The notes under the pieces are model-generated. The model was not told the DNA's origin. It ran no database searches and saw only the letters and a program-made list of their open reading frames with translations. A stretch of DNA of 64,000 nucleotides from Lateolabrax maculatus (taxonomy: Eukaryota; Chordata; Actinopteri; Acropomatiformes; Lateolabracidae), in contig CM062201.1 of assembly GCA_031216445.1 (NCBI GenBank), positions 3,438,001 to 3,502,000 of the forward strand, in the 5' to 3' direction. The translations under genes and the position numbers were made by a program. Below, one piece after another: positions 1 to 15,851 of the stretch (the stretch's first letter is position 1; every line of letters begins with the position of its first letter).

Positions 1-1298
1 GTAACAAAAACATTCATTTAACAATTACCTAACATAATAAAACCACTCTAAAGTAGGTTATAAGGACCTTTGCATTTCCTTAAGAGTAAATGTGTGCTCT
101 GCACACTTAAACACATTATATTAGTAATCTTAAGGCAAACAAGCAAGATGAAAAGTATAGCATTTACCAATATATATGTGTACTGGTTAAAGATTCAGTC
201 ACATCCAATCTACAAATAACCATTAAAGCAGAGCAACGTAAGAAATTAAGTAAACTCACTTTATCATGTACAGCCATAGGTGTGTATCTGAATCACCAGG
301 ACAGAGGGCCCTCACGTCTGGTTTGTGTTGCTGCCAGCCAAACAAAGGAAATGGCCGGAAGATATAGAATAGACCATTGATTGAGTGAGTGAGATCAGGG
401 GAGTGATATCAGATGAATGGGTGGATCCACACAATGGAAGTAGGTGGAGAGTTGCTGGATAGTATGACTCTATTCCAAAATGTTTATTTATCATTTATAT
501 GGTAAAGAACTGAACTCATGGTTCTAAATTCTGAATGTGAGAACATATTGATTATGAGATTCTGCAGTGTAGAGGAGTAGTAAGTAGTAAGTAAACATGG
601 AATTAACTCTGACAGTTGTTTTTCCTGCATTCCACAACTAAAGAACAGGACGTTCGGACTTTGTCGTGAATCGAAGCTAAAGATTTGTTGGGTTGTCTTC
701 ATTTTTTCTATAAATGCTAATCATTTCTAATTTATACATCCTTATTTATGAAAGACTATGGATGTATAGATGTTTTTTTTTTTTTTTCACAGTGCACCAC
801 GTACACGGACGTACATTCAGTCTTCAGGATTGGGAAAAGGTTTCTTCCCTCCCTTTTCACTGTAGGCCCTCTTCCCAAACATTATCAGGTTGTTTGTGTT
901 ACATTTAAAGGTCTCTGTGATGCTGCAGCAAAGCAAAGGGAGAAAACAGAAAGAGAGGAAGGAATAACTCTTTGCACCAAACAGAATGATAGAATCCGAT
1001 GGCAAACAAAAAACCTGAGACTGCAATGAGGAGGGAAAAAAGAGGAAGAAAACATATTTCATGGCTTGGCCTGTGGTTATTACACATAATTTCTTCCTTC
1101 CTTATTCTGAAAAAAGGTCTACTGAAAAGAATCTCACCAGACAGTTTATGACAAATTTATTATGTATAGAAAAACCTCAACTCGAGTATTTACACAGTGC
1201 ATAGCTTGTATATAAGGCATCCATATTAAACAAGAGTGGTAACCACCTCACTCTTTTGCCCCTCTAGATCTTAGCACCATTTTATAGAGAATTATTTG
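1..1298. other. Left flank, no gene recognised
   Basis: Both strands hold only short ORFs without recognisable domains or codon bias. A T-run lies near 774-786. In human the neighbour on this side of DNASE1L1 is tafazzin, but no tafazzin-like exon was seen here. Confidence 0.5.
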
Positions 1299-1302
1299 TT
1301 AA

Positions 1303-1810
1303 AGGGATAGTTTGATTTTTTTAAGTGGGGTTTTCTGAGGTACTTTTCCATACTTTGTAACTAACTGTATTACCTACAGTAGAAGCAGGCAGCTGTAACA
1401 GCACGGACGTTTAGCCATGTACTGCTGTGGACGGGGTCAGCAGCAAAATGGATTTTGTGTATAGTGTACACTACATTTAGACAGCCCTTTCTGTTGGGGA
1501 ACCAAAGATGTTACGTCACTCTCTTCAAAGCCGCCAGACTCCTTCGACAAATACAGTCATTTTACTTCACAGAACATGAGAGTCTACCGCTGCCTCGATT
1601 GGTTAGTTTGTTTCATTGTGTGACTTTGGTGTTTGAACACATTAGTTCGGACCCAAACTACACACAGTGGTGGCTAAAAACCCCGTCCACAGCACAGCTG
1701 CCTGCTTCTCCAAACCGACAGCCAGCTACTGTAGGTGATACACTGACTATGGATAAGTACCTCAAACAACCGCACTTCAAAAAATCAGAACGTTAAATTG
1801 TTCTATCCCA
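1303..1810. mobile_element. TTAA-flanked MITE (piggyBac-like), copy A
   Basis: The two ends are inverted copies of each other. The left end starts AGGGATAGTTTGATTTTTTT after a TTAA at 1299-1302. The right end, read in reverse, starts TGGGATAGAACAATTTAACG, followed outside by TTAG, a probable decayed TTAA. The inverted arms share the blocks 'gaggtactt', 'cctacagta' and 'gaagcaggcagctg'. There is no transposase. A second member of the family lies at 4979-6995. The assignment to piggyBac rests on the TTAA target only. Confidence 0.65.
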
Positions 1811-2432
1811 TTAGTAATTATTTCAGCTTCCTCAGTTTAGGCTAATGATCTGAGCCCTTGAACCACTTCAGTCATTTCCTTACATGAATAGCATTTAGTT
1901 GCCCCCTCATCACCTCTTCATCCCCCCAACATTCCCCCTAAAAGTGACTTGGGTTTTGATCTTGGACTGAGACACGTGGGATATACTTCTGTTTTCTGAC
2001 GTTCCTGCATTATCTTTGACATCCATTAAATGCAGTTTACAAAATAACAGATTGTTTGCTATAAAAACTGTGACGTGCTGCAGATGTCACTTCCATCAAT
2101 TGGAGGGAATTAATAAAAGGGCACAAACCTTTCCTAAACTGAAGGAACAAACTAACTACATTCAGTGAACAGATGACTAATTTGAGGGAGCGATTTATCA
2201 ACATTTTCACATCTGCCAGCATCTGCACTGCAGAGAAAATGTGCAGTGGTCAGAAGCAAACATTCATCATACTGGGGGCAGACACACAGGTAGATACATT
2301 ATTATGCAATATGCTGAATTAGATAATGCTAAATGTCCACAGTGTCCGTGATATTTGGCAAGTCGGACTCTGTTCGTCCTGAGATTGTCCTCAGATTGAG
2401 ACGACAAAAGCCCACACAGGTCTATTTTTAAA
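1811..2432. other. 3' flank of dnase1l1
   Basis: This stretch follows the dnase1l1 stop codon in the direction of transcription and probably holds its 3'UTR. I found no AATAAA hexamer on the minus strand here; the nearest (plus-strand TTTATT) lies near 1156-1161. No other gene is visible. Confidence 0.35.
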
Positions 2433-4716
2433 CTAGCACGTTAACATTTGGAAGACAAGATGGCCAAGTACAAACAGAAAAAAGAAATTTGATTGTGAGG
2501 TTTTCTGATTTGCATTTAAGGCTCCGCTGCTCTTCCCCGTGACCTTCAGCAGGACTTCCACCGGGTAATGGTCACTAACCTTCAGCGCCTGAACAGAAAC
2601 CACAGAACAAGCAGTTCATCGACCTCAGTCAGCACACATCTGTACAACAGAATTTACATGTTTACACCAACACACACACACACAACACACACACGTTGAC
2701 ATGTGCAGCCTGTTACCTGCTCATCTGTCAGACGGTATGCTGTTTGGAAGTTAAATGGTTTGGCTGAAAGAGGCACAATTGCCCTGAAAAAACTTTCCCC
2801 ATGCACGACGATCCTGTTGTAACACACAGAACAGACATAAAATACACATTACACTGATGTTTTCTCTTTTTTTGTTATTTCAGACATGAAGGCATGTTTA
2901 AGCTAAGCTGAGACTCTGTGGACTTGTGTGAACCTGCCACCCATGCCTGTGAGTTTTTTATTTTATTTGCTCATTTAGCAGTAAACTCACTGAACTTTCC
3001 CTGCCTGCCTCTATAGTCTGAATTTCCTGTCCGTTGTGTTCCTGCTGCCCTGCTGTGAGGTGGCATCACCTGTCGTAGGTGCAGGAGGTGGTCGATCGCA
3101 CAGTGGTGTCAGTCTCATCTGCGATGAGCCAATGGAGGTTCTTGTCTGTAATCAGGCGCACATTCTTCCTGTTCTTCTTGGCGAGGTAGCCGCAGTCAGC
3201 GTTGAAGTCCCCGAGGAGCATCACATTCTGCTCACACACACGTACACGACAACACAAATGGTGAGACGACAAACACTGCTAGTTAACTTTGAAACAAAGT
3301 TCATCACAAAAATTCATCACAAAAATGAGCTTTTACCTCAGTTTTCCACATCTTCCTCACGTGCTGCAAAACGTCATACAGTGCGTCGAGCTCCTTAGTG
3401 GTGTTGGATGGAGTGGTGTGCTGAGGTATGAGGACAAACTCCTGTATAGCTGTAGGTACAGTATAGATGGGGTGTGGGAGGAGGCAGGGAAAAGTGTTTA
3501 TAGGCCTTATCATCACCATGTTTTCATTATGTTCGATGTAACCCAAAGAAGTACCTGTCTTTGGGGCTTTGAAGCGGACGACAAAAGGCTCTCTGGAGAA
3601 AGCATCCACATCTCCTGGTCGATTATCCGGGTACTGATACTGGCCAGTGACGGTCGTTGTGTCAGCCCTGCACACAGACACAGTGCAACCTAAACATTAC
3701 TGGCCAATTTAACATTTTGGCAAAGAGTGTAGACACACACAGTTCAGCTCACCTGTAGACAAACACATACTGCTCCTGGTATGAGTCAGACCTGCCCAGT
3801 CTCTCGCTGGCCACAGCTTTATACTCATGTTCAGTGTCGTACCTGAATATTGGAGAGACACAGACAGCAAAGTGTTAACGCTGCTGTTTGAATGACCGCT
3901 GTGCTGTTCGCATGTGTGTGTGAAAGCCGGTGATTCGTCACCTGTTGAGCTGGACAAGTAGCAGCGGCAGAGCTGTTTCTTTACTGTCTCTCACTTCCTG
4001 AAGCAGACACACGTCGCAGCGAGCGATGACCTGGAAACGACAGCAGCAACAAGGTGATTTGCACTGTAACAAGCAGAAGTGAATGTTGCATTTTGGGTAT
4101 GAGGATGTGAGTATGGAGACAGTGTTGCCACTCAGCCTTGCTGCTAATTTGTCCCAGTGGCCACTCACAGTGCTGCAAATATAAAATCCTCTGCAGCCCG
4201 GAAAGCATTTTTCCCCAAAGACCTCTATTATATTATCATAATCCTGTAAAACTGACAGGACACAGATATCAAGTTCTTATAATCCATCCATGGCCCAGGC
4301 TAGTGAGTCTCCCCCACAGATGTACATGTTTGTGATTCTGTACAGTTTCCATGCTTATGTGTGTGCGGGGGGTTCTAAGTTCACTTCAGAGACAATCTTC
4401 AGGCCAACAAATAAAGGCTGTGCATCCTACTTAGTGTTTGCATCTGTTCTAACATTGAGATGGACATATTTTCTGATACATGTTACAGTTCTTACACTCA
4501 ATATTTACTTGCCACAATTCCAGTGATAAGAGGTGAATAAAAGGAATCCATCAGTCTTTGTCTTACCTTGGTAAGAGTATGCATGACGTCACTCTTCTTG
4601 CTCTTGGAATCCCCAAAGTGTTGGAGGTTGAAGGCACAGACTCTAAAATCGGAGGTCCCTTGAACATCACACACACCTACCAGGAAGGAGAGCAGGAGGA
4701 GGGAAGAGGACCTCAT
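2433..4716 (-). CDS. dnase1l1: DNase I-family endonuclease, DNase1L1-like
   Basis: Predicted secreted or membrane-bound Ca/Mg-dependent endonuclease of 321 aa. Coding exons in transcript order are 4567-4716, 3942-4030, 3753-3842, 3555-3667, 3337-3449, 3070-3227, 2717-2813 and 2433-2588, all with GT-AG borders and matching phases. Residues 1-20 form a signal peptide (MRSSSLLLLSFLVGVCDVQG). Visible DNase I landmarks are QE at 61-62, SERLGR with Glu93, the catalytic His158 in IPQHTTP, GDFNADC (191-197), DTT with Asp225, Cys197/Cys234 as the likely disulfide, and His277 in SDHYPV. The last ~30 residues are a polar linker followed by a hydrophobic tail, as expected for a GPI signal; human DNASE1L1 is GPI-anchored. 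ATG 4716 was chosen because a splice acceptor lies 9 nt upstream (exon edge 4725), so a non-coding 5' exon must exist further right; it was not located. The neighbour rpl10 supports dnase1l1, but dnase1l4 or another fish paralogue is not excluded. Confidence 0.9.
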
Positions 4717-5047
4717 GGCACAGAGCTGCAAGAGACAGTCACTTTGTGTGCCAAGACAAAAACACAGGAGGGCGATTAGATTTGATTAAACATCTGCAGT
4801 TTGTGTACACAGAGACTGCAGAAGCAGCAGCAGCAGCATACACTGTGGATCGCAAATACTGTGGAAAGAGTGAACGTTTCATAAGACAGGCCACATGAGA
4901 CCAAGTCAAGCCAACTGAGGACAAAATGACCGCTATATAAATACTCACTCAAGATATGTCCTAGAGTACTAGAGACTTTATGGGATAGTTTGGATTTTTT
5001 GAAGTGGGGTTGTATTAGGCACTTATCTATAGTCAGTGTATGACCTA

Positions 5048-6677
5048 CAGTGGGTACAGAAAGTATTCAGACCCCTTTAAATTTTTCACTCTTTGTTTCA
5101 TTGCAGCCATTTGCTAAAATCAAAAAAGTTCATTTTATTTCTCATTAATGTACACTCAGCACCCCATCTTGACAGAAAAAACAGAAATGTAGAAATTTTT
5201 GCAAATTTATTAAAAAAGAAAAACTGAAATATCACGTCATAAGTATTCAGACCCTTTGCTATGACACTCATATTTAACTCACATACTGTCCATTCCTTCT
5301 GATCCTCCTTGAGATGGTTCTACTCCTTCATTGGAGTCCAGCTGTGTTTAATTAAACTGATTGGACTTGATTAGTAAAGGCACACACCTGTCTATATAAG
5401 ACCTTACAGCTCACAGTGCATGTCAGAGCAAATGAGAATCATGAGGTCGAGGGAACTGCCCAAGGAGCTCAGAGACAGAATTGTGGCAAGGCACAGATCT
5501 GGCCAAGGTTACAAAAGAATTTCTGCAGCACTCAAGGTTCCTAAGAGCACAGTGGCCTCCATAATCCTTAAATGGAAGAAGTTTGGGACGACCAGAACTC
5601 TTCCTAGACCTGGCCGTCCAGCCAAACTGAGCAATCGTGGGAGAAGAGCCTTGGTGAGAGAGGTAAAGAAGAACCCAAAGATCACTGTGGCTGAGCTCCA
5701 GAGATGCAGTAGGGAGATGGGAGAAAGTTCCACAAAGTCAACTATCACTACAGCCCTCCACCAGTCGGGGCTTTATGGCAGAGTGGCCCGACGGAAGCCT
5801 CTCCTCAGTGCAAGACATATGAAAGCCTGCATAGAGTTTGCCAAAAAACACACGAAGGACTCCCAGACTATGAGAAATAAGATTCTCTGGTCTGATGAGA
5901 CGAAGATTGAACTTTTTGCCGTTAATTCTAAGCGGTATGTGTGGAGAAAACCAGGCACTGCTCATCACCTGCCCAATACAATCCCAACAGTGAAACATGG
6001 TGGTGGCAGCATCATGCTATGGGGGTGTTTTTCAGCTACAGGGACAGGACAACTGGTTGCAATTGAAGGAAAGATAAATGCGGCCAAGTACAGAGATATC
6101 TCTGGAAGAAAACCTCTTCCAGAGTGCTCAGGACCTCAGACTGGGCCGAAGGTTCACCTTCCAACAAGACAATGACCCTAAGCACACAGCTAAAATAACA
6201 AAGGAGTGGCTTCGGGACAACTCTGTGACCATTCTTGACTGGCCCAGCCAGAGCCCTGACCTAAACCCAACTGAGCATCTCTGGAGAGACCTGAAAATGG
6301 CTGTCCACCAACGTTCACCATCCAACCTGACGGAACTGGAGAGGATCTGCAAGGAAGAATGGCAGAGGATCCCCAAATCCAGGTGTGGAAAAACTTGTTG
6401 CATCATTCCCAAGAAGACTCATGGCTGTACTAGCTCAAAAGGGTGCTTCTACTCACTACTGAGCAAAGGGTCTGAATACTTATGACCATGTGATATTTCA
6501 GATTTTCTTTTTTAATAAATTTGCAAAAATTTCTACATTTCTGTCCTTTTTCTGTCAAGATGGGGTGCTGAGTGTACATTAATGAGAAATAAAATTAACT
6601 TTTTTGATTTTAGCAAATGGCTGCAATGAAACAAAGTGAAAAATTTAAAGGGGTCTGAATACTTTCTGTACCCACTG
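5048..6677 (+). mobile_element. Tc1/mariner element with long inverted repeats
   Basis: A 1630-bp element flanked by TA on both sides (5046-5047 and 6678-6679). The inverted repeats are about 210 bp each (5048-5262 and about 6461-6677) and nearly identical, starting CAGTGGGTACAGAAAGTATT. Each arm carries the direct repeat 'gtattcagaccc' at its outer and inner end, the IR/DR layout known from fish Tc1 elements. The high similarity of the arms suggests a recent insertion. It encloses a frameshifted transposase gene. Confidence 0.93.
5420..6462 (+). pseudogene. Tc1 transposase, two frameshifts
   Basis: DDE-type Tc1 transposase that cuts and reinserts the element at TA sites. The first frame (5420-6175) gives the paired HTH DNA-binding part (ELPKELRDRIVARHRSGQG, then KVPKSTVASIILKWKKFG), a GRPAKL AT-hook-like motif and the first catalytic Asp in WSDETKIELF. 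Compared with intact family members, one extra base near 6098-6102 shifts the frame. The second frame carries the other two catalytic residues: Asp in QQDNDPKHT and Glu in PDLNPTEHLW, with 34 residues between them as in DD34E enzymes. A second extra base lies in the A-run near 6389-6393, after which the family C-terminus continues in the third frame to a TGA at 6460-6462. As read it cannot make a full enzyme; single-base assembly errors are possible. Confidence 0.9.
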
Positions 6678-6995
6678 TACAGTAGATGGTGTCTGGCGCA
6701 CCCCCAGTTTGGAGAAGCAGGCAGCTGTAGTGGCACGGACGCTCAGCGATGTACTGCTGTGGACAGCAGTACATCACTAAAATCCTTATCAGTTTAAGTG
6801 TACGCTATATTTACAATATTTTCACCCCTTACCTTGCAGTTAGACAGCCCTTTCTGACCTTTCCGACAGGTAGCTGAAGCCGTTATATCCATCAATGCTC
6901 TCTTTAAACAGGCTCTTCTGACAATTTTTTTATTTTATAATGTTCCGCTGCCTCGATCAGTTTGTGTTGTATTGTGTCACTTTGGTGTTAGCCTG

Positions 6996-9900
6996 TTGCT
7001 TAGAATGTGATACCAGATGGCCGGAAGATACCAAAATACCCTGGTTTCTTTTTTCAGCTCTTTCTTGGCCACCAGATCAATGAGATAACATAAGTGTTTT
7101 TTTTTATTGCTGCATAAACAAAACAGTAGTGACAGGTTCAGCAGTGGTTGAAACTGGAACAAAATACCCAAGGACATACATAAACAAAGAAAACCAGCAA
7201 CTTGACATGGCACTAAAAAATTAAAAATAAATTAAAAATCCTTAGCAAACGACAATAAAATAGATATATGTGTATACTGCAAAAAACAAATGAGTAGTAA
7301 TAATTGAAATTATGACAATATTAATACACTTAATGCATGGATACAAAATAAGTAATGGTAAGGGAAGGGTAAGGATGTCAATAAATAGACACATGGTTCA
7401 GGCAGGCTTGAGAGTTATGACTGATTTCACCGGCAGTAGGGGGAGGCTGTTACCTGGGTGTGGATGTTTTTGTGTGTATGTAAGTTTATTCTTTTATGTT
7501 ATACAGGTAAGCAAGATATAGGGATGAATGGGGTCCAGTATCTATGAAATGAGTCTATTTGATTGTTGTTTAATGCTATCTGTCTTTCTGCTGAGATGTA
7601 TTCCAACAGTAGAAGTTGCCACTGGGATGTTGAGAGGTTATGATCTTCATGTTACTGACTCAGAGCTTCCTGTTCTTCTAATGTTAGCTGAAGGATTTCC
7701 CCAATAACTCGATGAGTCAGGTCCAGAAGGCCAAGGTAGGGTTTAGCCAAAAGATGCATTTAATTTGTTAAACTCATACATACACGGAAATAAATAAATA
7801 AGTAAATAACGTCAGGACGTGGCTTTACACAGTTACGTGCTAGCTGTTTAGTTTTTAGTTCCCAAAATGTCAAACTATGCCTTTAAAGCCTTTCAGCAAT
7901 GTAGCCAGAATACAGGCACAGCTGTTCATACCTCCCAAAAATAGTATTCAGAGTCATTTGATTCATGTGAAAGTGGTTCAGTTCTGAGAACCATGCAAAC
8001 ATCTGATTAAATCACAAAAACATCTATTTCTAATTGTTTTAAACTTAATTATTGAAAATAGTCATCATTTATTGAGCCTTAGAATAAGCTTAAACACTGC
8101 TGTCATAAGAAAAGCCAAGTCACTGCTATCACTGAGATCCTATTAACCCACCACACAGACACACACAAAGATCCAAGACATTGATCCATTCACCCCACAC
8201 ATGAAGCCCTTCGTCTGCAGCGGACATTAACATGAGAGCAGAGACCTGGCAGATCTGCTCTGCTCATTTCAGGTTATTCAGGGTCGAGGGTAAACCATAA
8301 TGTCATGGTAAATGTGGGGTTTTCCATCTGCACACATGTGACGGGTTTACTTGTCACACAGTATGTGTCTATGCACAGGATTAAAAATACAATGATATGA
8401 TTTTACATAGCATGTGTTAGGTTTGTACAGTGTGTAGAATTCTCTCTTCACCTCTCTGTCTTTTTGTCTCCGTAACAAACACACACACTAATACACACAC
8501 TCACATACAGACATCTCAGGTTACAAGTCACGTTCCCCTGTCAGGTGTGTTCCCCCTGACTCGCTCTGTCAAAGAATAAAGTCAAACTGACGCAGCAACT
8601 CACCAGCTTGTTAGTTGTTGGACTTGTAGGGTTTGTTTGTTTCTTGTCACCACTTCTCTAGTGAAACTCGAAGCTGCCTGTGTGTTTCCTGTGGGAGGGA
8701 CTCCACCAGACGTGTAAGTGCAGGCTGCAGGAGACACTGAGCTGGAGAAAGACTTTCCTCGGTCAACAAGTCCAATGATCAGTTTCCTCTTCACTCATTT
8801 TTCTCTTCAATTCAATTTTATTGGCATGTAAGTCAAACTAAAAAAACCTTCAGGGTTGCAGTTACTGTCTGGTATTCATATAAGAGCAAGTTTAGAAAAA
8901 CAGCTGGCATAGGTAAACAACACTTGACTATTGAGTGAATCTGGAGTGTAGATTCCAACATTCATGTAAGATGACACAAACATTATACCTGAGAATTCAT
9001 TATTCCAATGTAGCAATTTGTACATTTTGATCTTTTGTTTTTTTTTCTCATGCAAAACTCTATCTTCACTGTGTGAGTAAATTGCTTTTTTCTTTCTTTC
9101 TCTCACTGTTTCTCTCAGAATCACACACACGCAACACTGTTGTCTGGTATCACAAGTAACGGGGATAAAGCGGGACATTCAGTGTGTCTAACCAGGTGGA
9201 AAACTGACTCTCCACCTACTGTGAAAAAAAGTTGCATGATGAAAAGGCTGGAGGAGGTGGAGTCTGTAGTTGTGGGGGAGTGTCTCTAATGCCATATTTA
9301 TTCACCTATTGCCTTCATTTTCTAATTGGTCTTTAATTCCAAATATGAAAGATCTGATTAGTGATAATACTTCTGAGGTAGTCCAGGTGATATGTGACAA
9401 TGATGTTCACTTTTACACTTACTTCTTGACTTACAGTTCTTGTTTATCTTTCTTATATTTCTTTCTATTATTTATAGAATTTTTTTCAAATGCACCAATA
9501 TTCCAAGATGTGAAAAACTTACCTGGCAATAAATTTCATTCTAATTTTGATTGTGATTCTGATGTTCATTTTTTCATGAAAGCATGAAACGTGGTCAAAC
9601 TGTACAGTCCAGGCCTCTGAACATTTTTAGGAATAGAGCTATCGCAACAAAGCCTTGTGGCAGCCATTTTACTTTCCTCCATAACCGAATTCCGTATTTT
9701 GCATCATATCTCCTGAACCAAACATGATAACACAGTTAGTACACTGCTCTTTTGAAGTGCTGCACCAGTGCAACTTCAGCTGGGGGGATTTGCTCCATTT
9801 CCATCAGCATTCCAGGTATCCTCTGCTGTCTTCTTACCCCTGGTTGCAAATACAGATACTGTCACGACCAGTGAAGGCATGGAGCACAGAAAGGGCTTTG

Positions 9901-12219
9901 GGCCTTTCAGGAAGGACTCCACAACTCCCTGGGTGGCTCTGTTGATGTTGCATGTGCCAGAGCTGGACATTCAGGAGTTGTGCGAGGCATTTGGGACTGG
10001 CAAGAACTTCGGATACACACGTGCCATGAGGTTGCCAAGTCTCTGGGTCACGACGAATCTTTGTGTTTCAAATGGTTGGCCACCTGCACCGACTCCCTAA
10101 CTCCTGACACATTCCATTGTGTGACCATTATTTTCTCAGAACCATGTGAAAATACAGGAAGCTATTATATTATTTAATTAGAAAACTATGTGCATCAACT
10201 TCTTAATTATTTTATGATGAGTTTTCCTGTCTTTAGTTTCACAACAATCTTTATTTTGTAATATCATGGTGAATAAATGCTAAACACATCTAATCATTTA
10301 GCAAAAATGTGATCTAATTGGAGAACACAGCATTATAACAAGAACTCCCCTTATAATACATACGTCAGGGGTGTCACTAGTGTTGCTAACAGAAACAGAA
10401 AAATCGGTGGAGCTAGCATCCAATCACAAGGACTCGTCAAAGTAACGAGTACCAGCCGGCTGGTGCAGGCGTTGAGAGCATGGATGCATTAGTGACCAGC
10501 AGGATCGGTCTGCTGCTCTTCATATGCAGGAAGAACTGAATCAGACCAGATTTAAACTCAGACACTAGGACGTCCAGTATCACTGAATTTTAGAATTAAA
10601 TTGTTTTCCCATAAACAACTCTTAAATCACCCATTGCCAACGCCTTTTATTTTGAAGCTGGCCTGTAGCAGCTGTGTCTGTATGTAATGTATGCACAAGG
10701 GGATTGTGATAGTTTCTGAATTTTAAGCAGAAAAATACTGGCAGTTTTATTTATACAATGACACCTAGAGTTTGGATACATTCATATGAAAATGTGAGAA
10801 TGAACAAAGTATTATACCAAATAAGGAGATATTTCATGTTTTACACAGTATGTTATATAGGATATGCATAAAGAAATAAAGCTAATTTCTTTCTGCAGAA
10901 AAGTCAGCCACAGACAAAGACTGTCTATTATAGTAGGTTTCCTACATAGTGACATTATTCATGTTTGGGATTCTCTAAACCGTCGAGCTCAGACAACCTG
11001 TTTGACCACTTAGGAACAAACTGTCATAAACTCCCATACGATAAGTTATATAGTCTTGTTTGGGATTCAGGAGGGTTAGTGCTGTGTAAAAAGTTCTGTC
11101 TACACTAATCTCACTTTTAGAGGCTATAAAATACCATGATGTATAAACGCAGGTTTTCCAGCTGTAAAGCACCGTTACGTTGTGCAGCAGTCCTCTGAAA
11201 CATCTGCTCAAAACCAAGTTTATGAGCAATTTACATTAATTAGAAATGTCATGAAGTATCAAGCTAATAGACAATGGTAAGTCTGGAGACCATGACCCCA
11301 AACAGAAAAACAAGGGGATTAAACTTAAAAGGATGTATATTAGAATGAAGAATGTGTTCTCCACAGAATGATGAAAGAGTTTGCAGTTTGTATTCACCAT
11401 TCAAATATAGGTCAAGGCTCCTGTCAAAATCAGCCTTATGTCCAACATGAGAGGACATCAGTGTCAATACTCAAAACACACCAGCAGAGGTCGCTAAAAA
11501 CAAAGGCCACACAGATTGTAGAGGTGGTCTTTGGATATTGTGGTTGTTGTATGTTGTTCTGTAATCTTTAATTGAAGTAACAGTATCAGGATTTATTCCT
11601 CTAGCATAGGGTAAACTATTACCAAGTGTGTCTCCCTGCTGGAGTTTAGTCAGCCAACAGTGGTGTCAGCAGTCCCAGGGGCTACAGTGCAGAGGAAACT
11701 CTGAAATCCAGTTTGATTTACTGAAATGTCAAAAAATGTCACAAGTCCATATTCAGTCCTCTTGCACAGCTCTTTTCATTTGTCAGTGTTGGAGACAAGA
11801 CTGACACTTTGAACAGCTAATCAAAATGACTGACATCACAATTCGGTGTCAGTTTTATATTTGCATTCACATAGTTATAGTTAAATGTTTTACTAATTTT
11901 TGTCTAGAAAAAAATACAAAACATGAAGGTCAGGGGTTGAATACTTGGGAGCTATAACCATTTGTTTCAGTATCCATTGCATGCTCATAGGCAAGTATTA
12001 TGTGCCAGTGAATTGTATGATCTGACCTCTGTACAGGGTGCGGACCTTTAATATGTTGCATAGTTAAAAGAATCATCTCACCTGTGGCTTGTTGCCTGCA
12101 GCGCTGTGCATTGATTTGACCTCACTTTTTCCACCATTGTGCCAACACAATCTGTTGTGTATTAAGAAAAACAGTCTTGCACGTTGTTAAGCTCCAAGAC
12201 TTTACATGACTCTCACTAC
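6996..12219. other. Intergenic, dnase1l1 to rpl10
   Basis: No gene is supported. The stretch holds short ORFs without family resemblance (for example 9270-9587 and 9724-10177), a LINE/SINE-type tail near 8808-8850 ('caattcaattttattggcat'), and small CA-rich tracts near 8480-8510. Near 7850-7885 a 'caaactatgcctttaaa' motif looks like the end of another short fish MITE. Confidence 0.45.
8808..9010. repeat. LINE/SINE 3'-tail-like repeat
   Basis: The sequence 'caattcaattttattggcat' followed by T/A-rich DNA resembles the tails of common fish retroposons. A related start lies at 20597-20670 ('caattttgttttattggcat'), so at least two copies are in the window. The right border is uncertain. Confidence 0.4.
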
Positions 12220-12312
12220 CTAGAGGGGTCTGAGGGGTGCTGTGCAGATTGTGAAGCCCCTTGAGGCAAATTAGTGATATTTAGCTATATAAAAAGAAAA
12301 TTAACTTGACTT
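12215..12312. repeat. Retroposon tail (SINE/LINE-like)
   Basis: Contains 'tgtgaagccccttgaggcaaatt' and ends in 'gctatataaaaagaaaattaacttgactt', close to the 3' tail shared by many fish L2-type LINEs and SINEs as I recall them. No coding part is attached. Confidence 0.5.
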
Positions 12313-12429
12313 AAAGTCTAAACATTACCTGTACCATAGATTAAGTTGGACACAGTTCTCTAACATAATCCTGTGAAATAAAGCAAACCATCACCACAAT
12401 CACTTTTTCTTTTTTAAATCAAACCCACA

Positions 12430-12435
12430 TTTATT
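12430..12435 (-). terminator. rpl10: rpl10 polyadenylation signal
   Basis: Plus-strand TTTATT reads AATAAA on the rpl10 strand, about 22 nt after the stop codon. This gives a very short 3'UTR, normal for ribosomal protein mRNAs. Confidence 0.75.
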
Positions 12436-12456
12436 GGTTGTCTGTCTGCATCTGCT

Positions 12457-15721
<3,265 letters not shown>

Positions 15722-15851
15722 GGTTGCGATCTGTAAATCAACAAATAAAAATGTTATTTTGCTAAATCGGGCCTTCGATATCTGAAAAAGAACTCTGAAT
15801 ATGCCTACTTTCTGGAGAGCTGAAGAAAACGCGCTCCCACCACGCACTCAC

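Larger units (their letters stand above)
4979..6995. mobile_element. MITE copy B, split by a Tc1 insertion
   Basis: The left part (4979-5047) and right part (6678 to about 6995) together match MITE copy A: 'gggatagttt', 'gaagtggggtt', 'cctacag', then after the Tc1 element 'gaagcaggcagctgta', 'atgtactgctgtgga', 'ttagacagccctttctg' and 'ccgctgcctcgat'. The right arm fades after 'cactttggtgtt', so the 3' inverted end is lost or too diverged to see. Confidence 0.6.

Noticed and set aside
9724..10177. Overlapping plus-strand ORFs that looked like a possible transposon gene
   Set aside because: No motif or frame continuity could be supported; left as intergenic.
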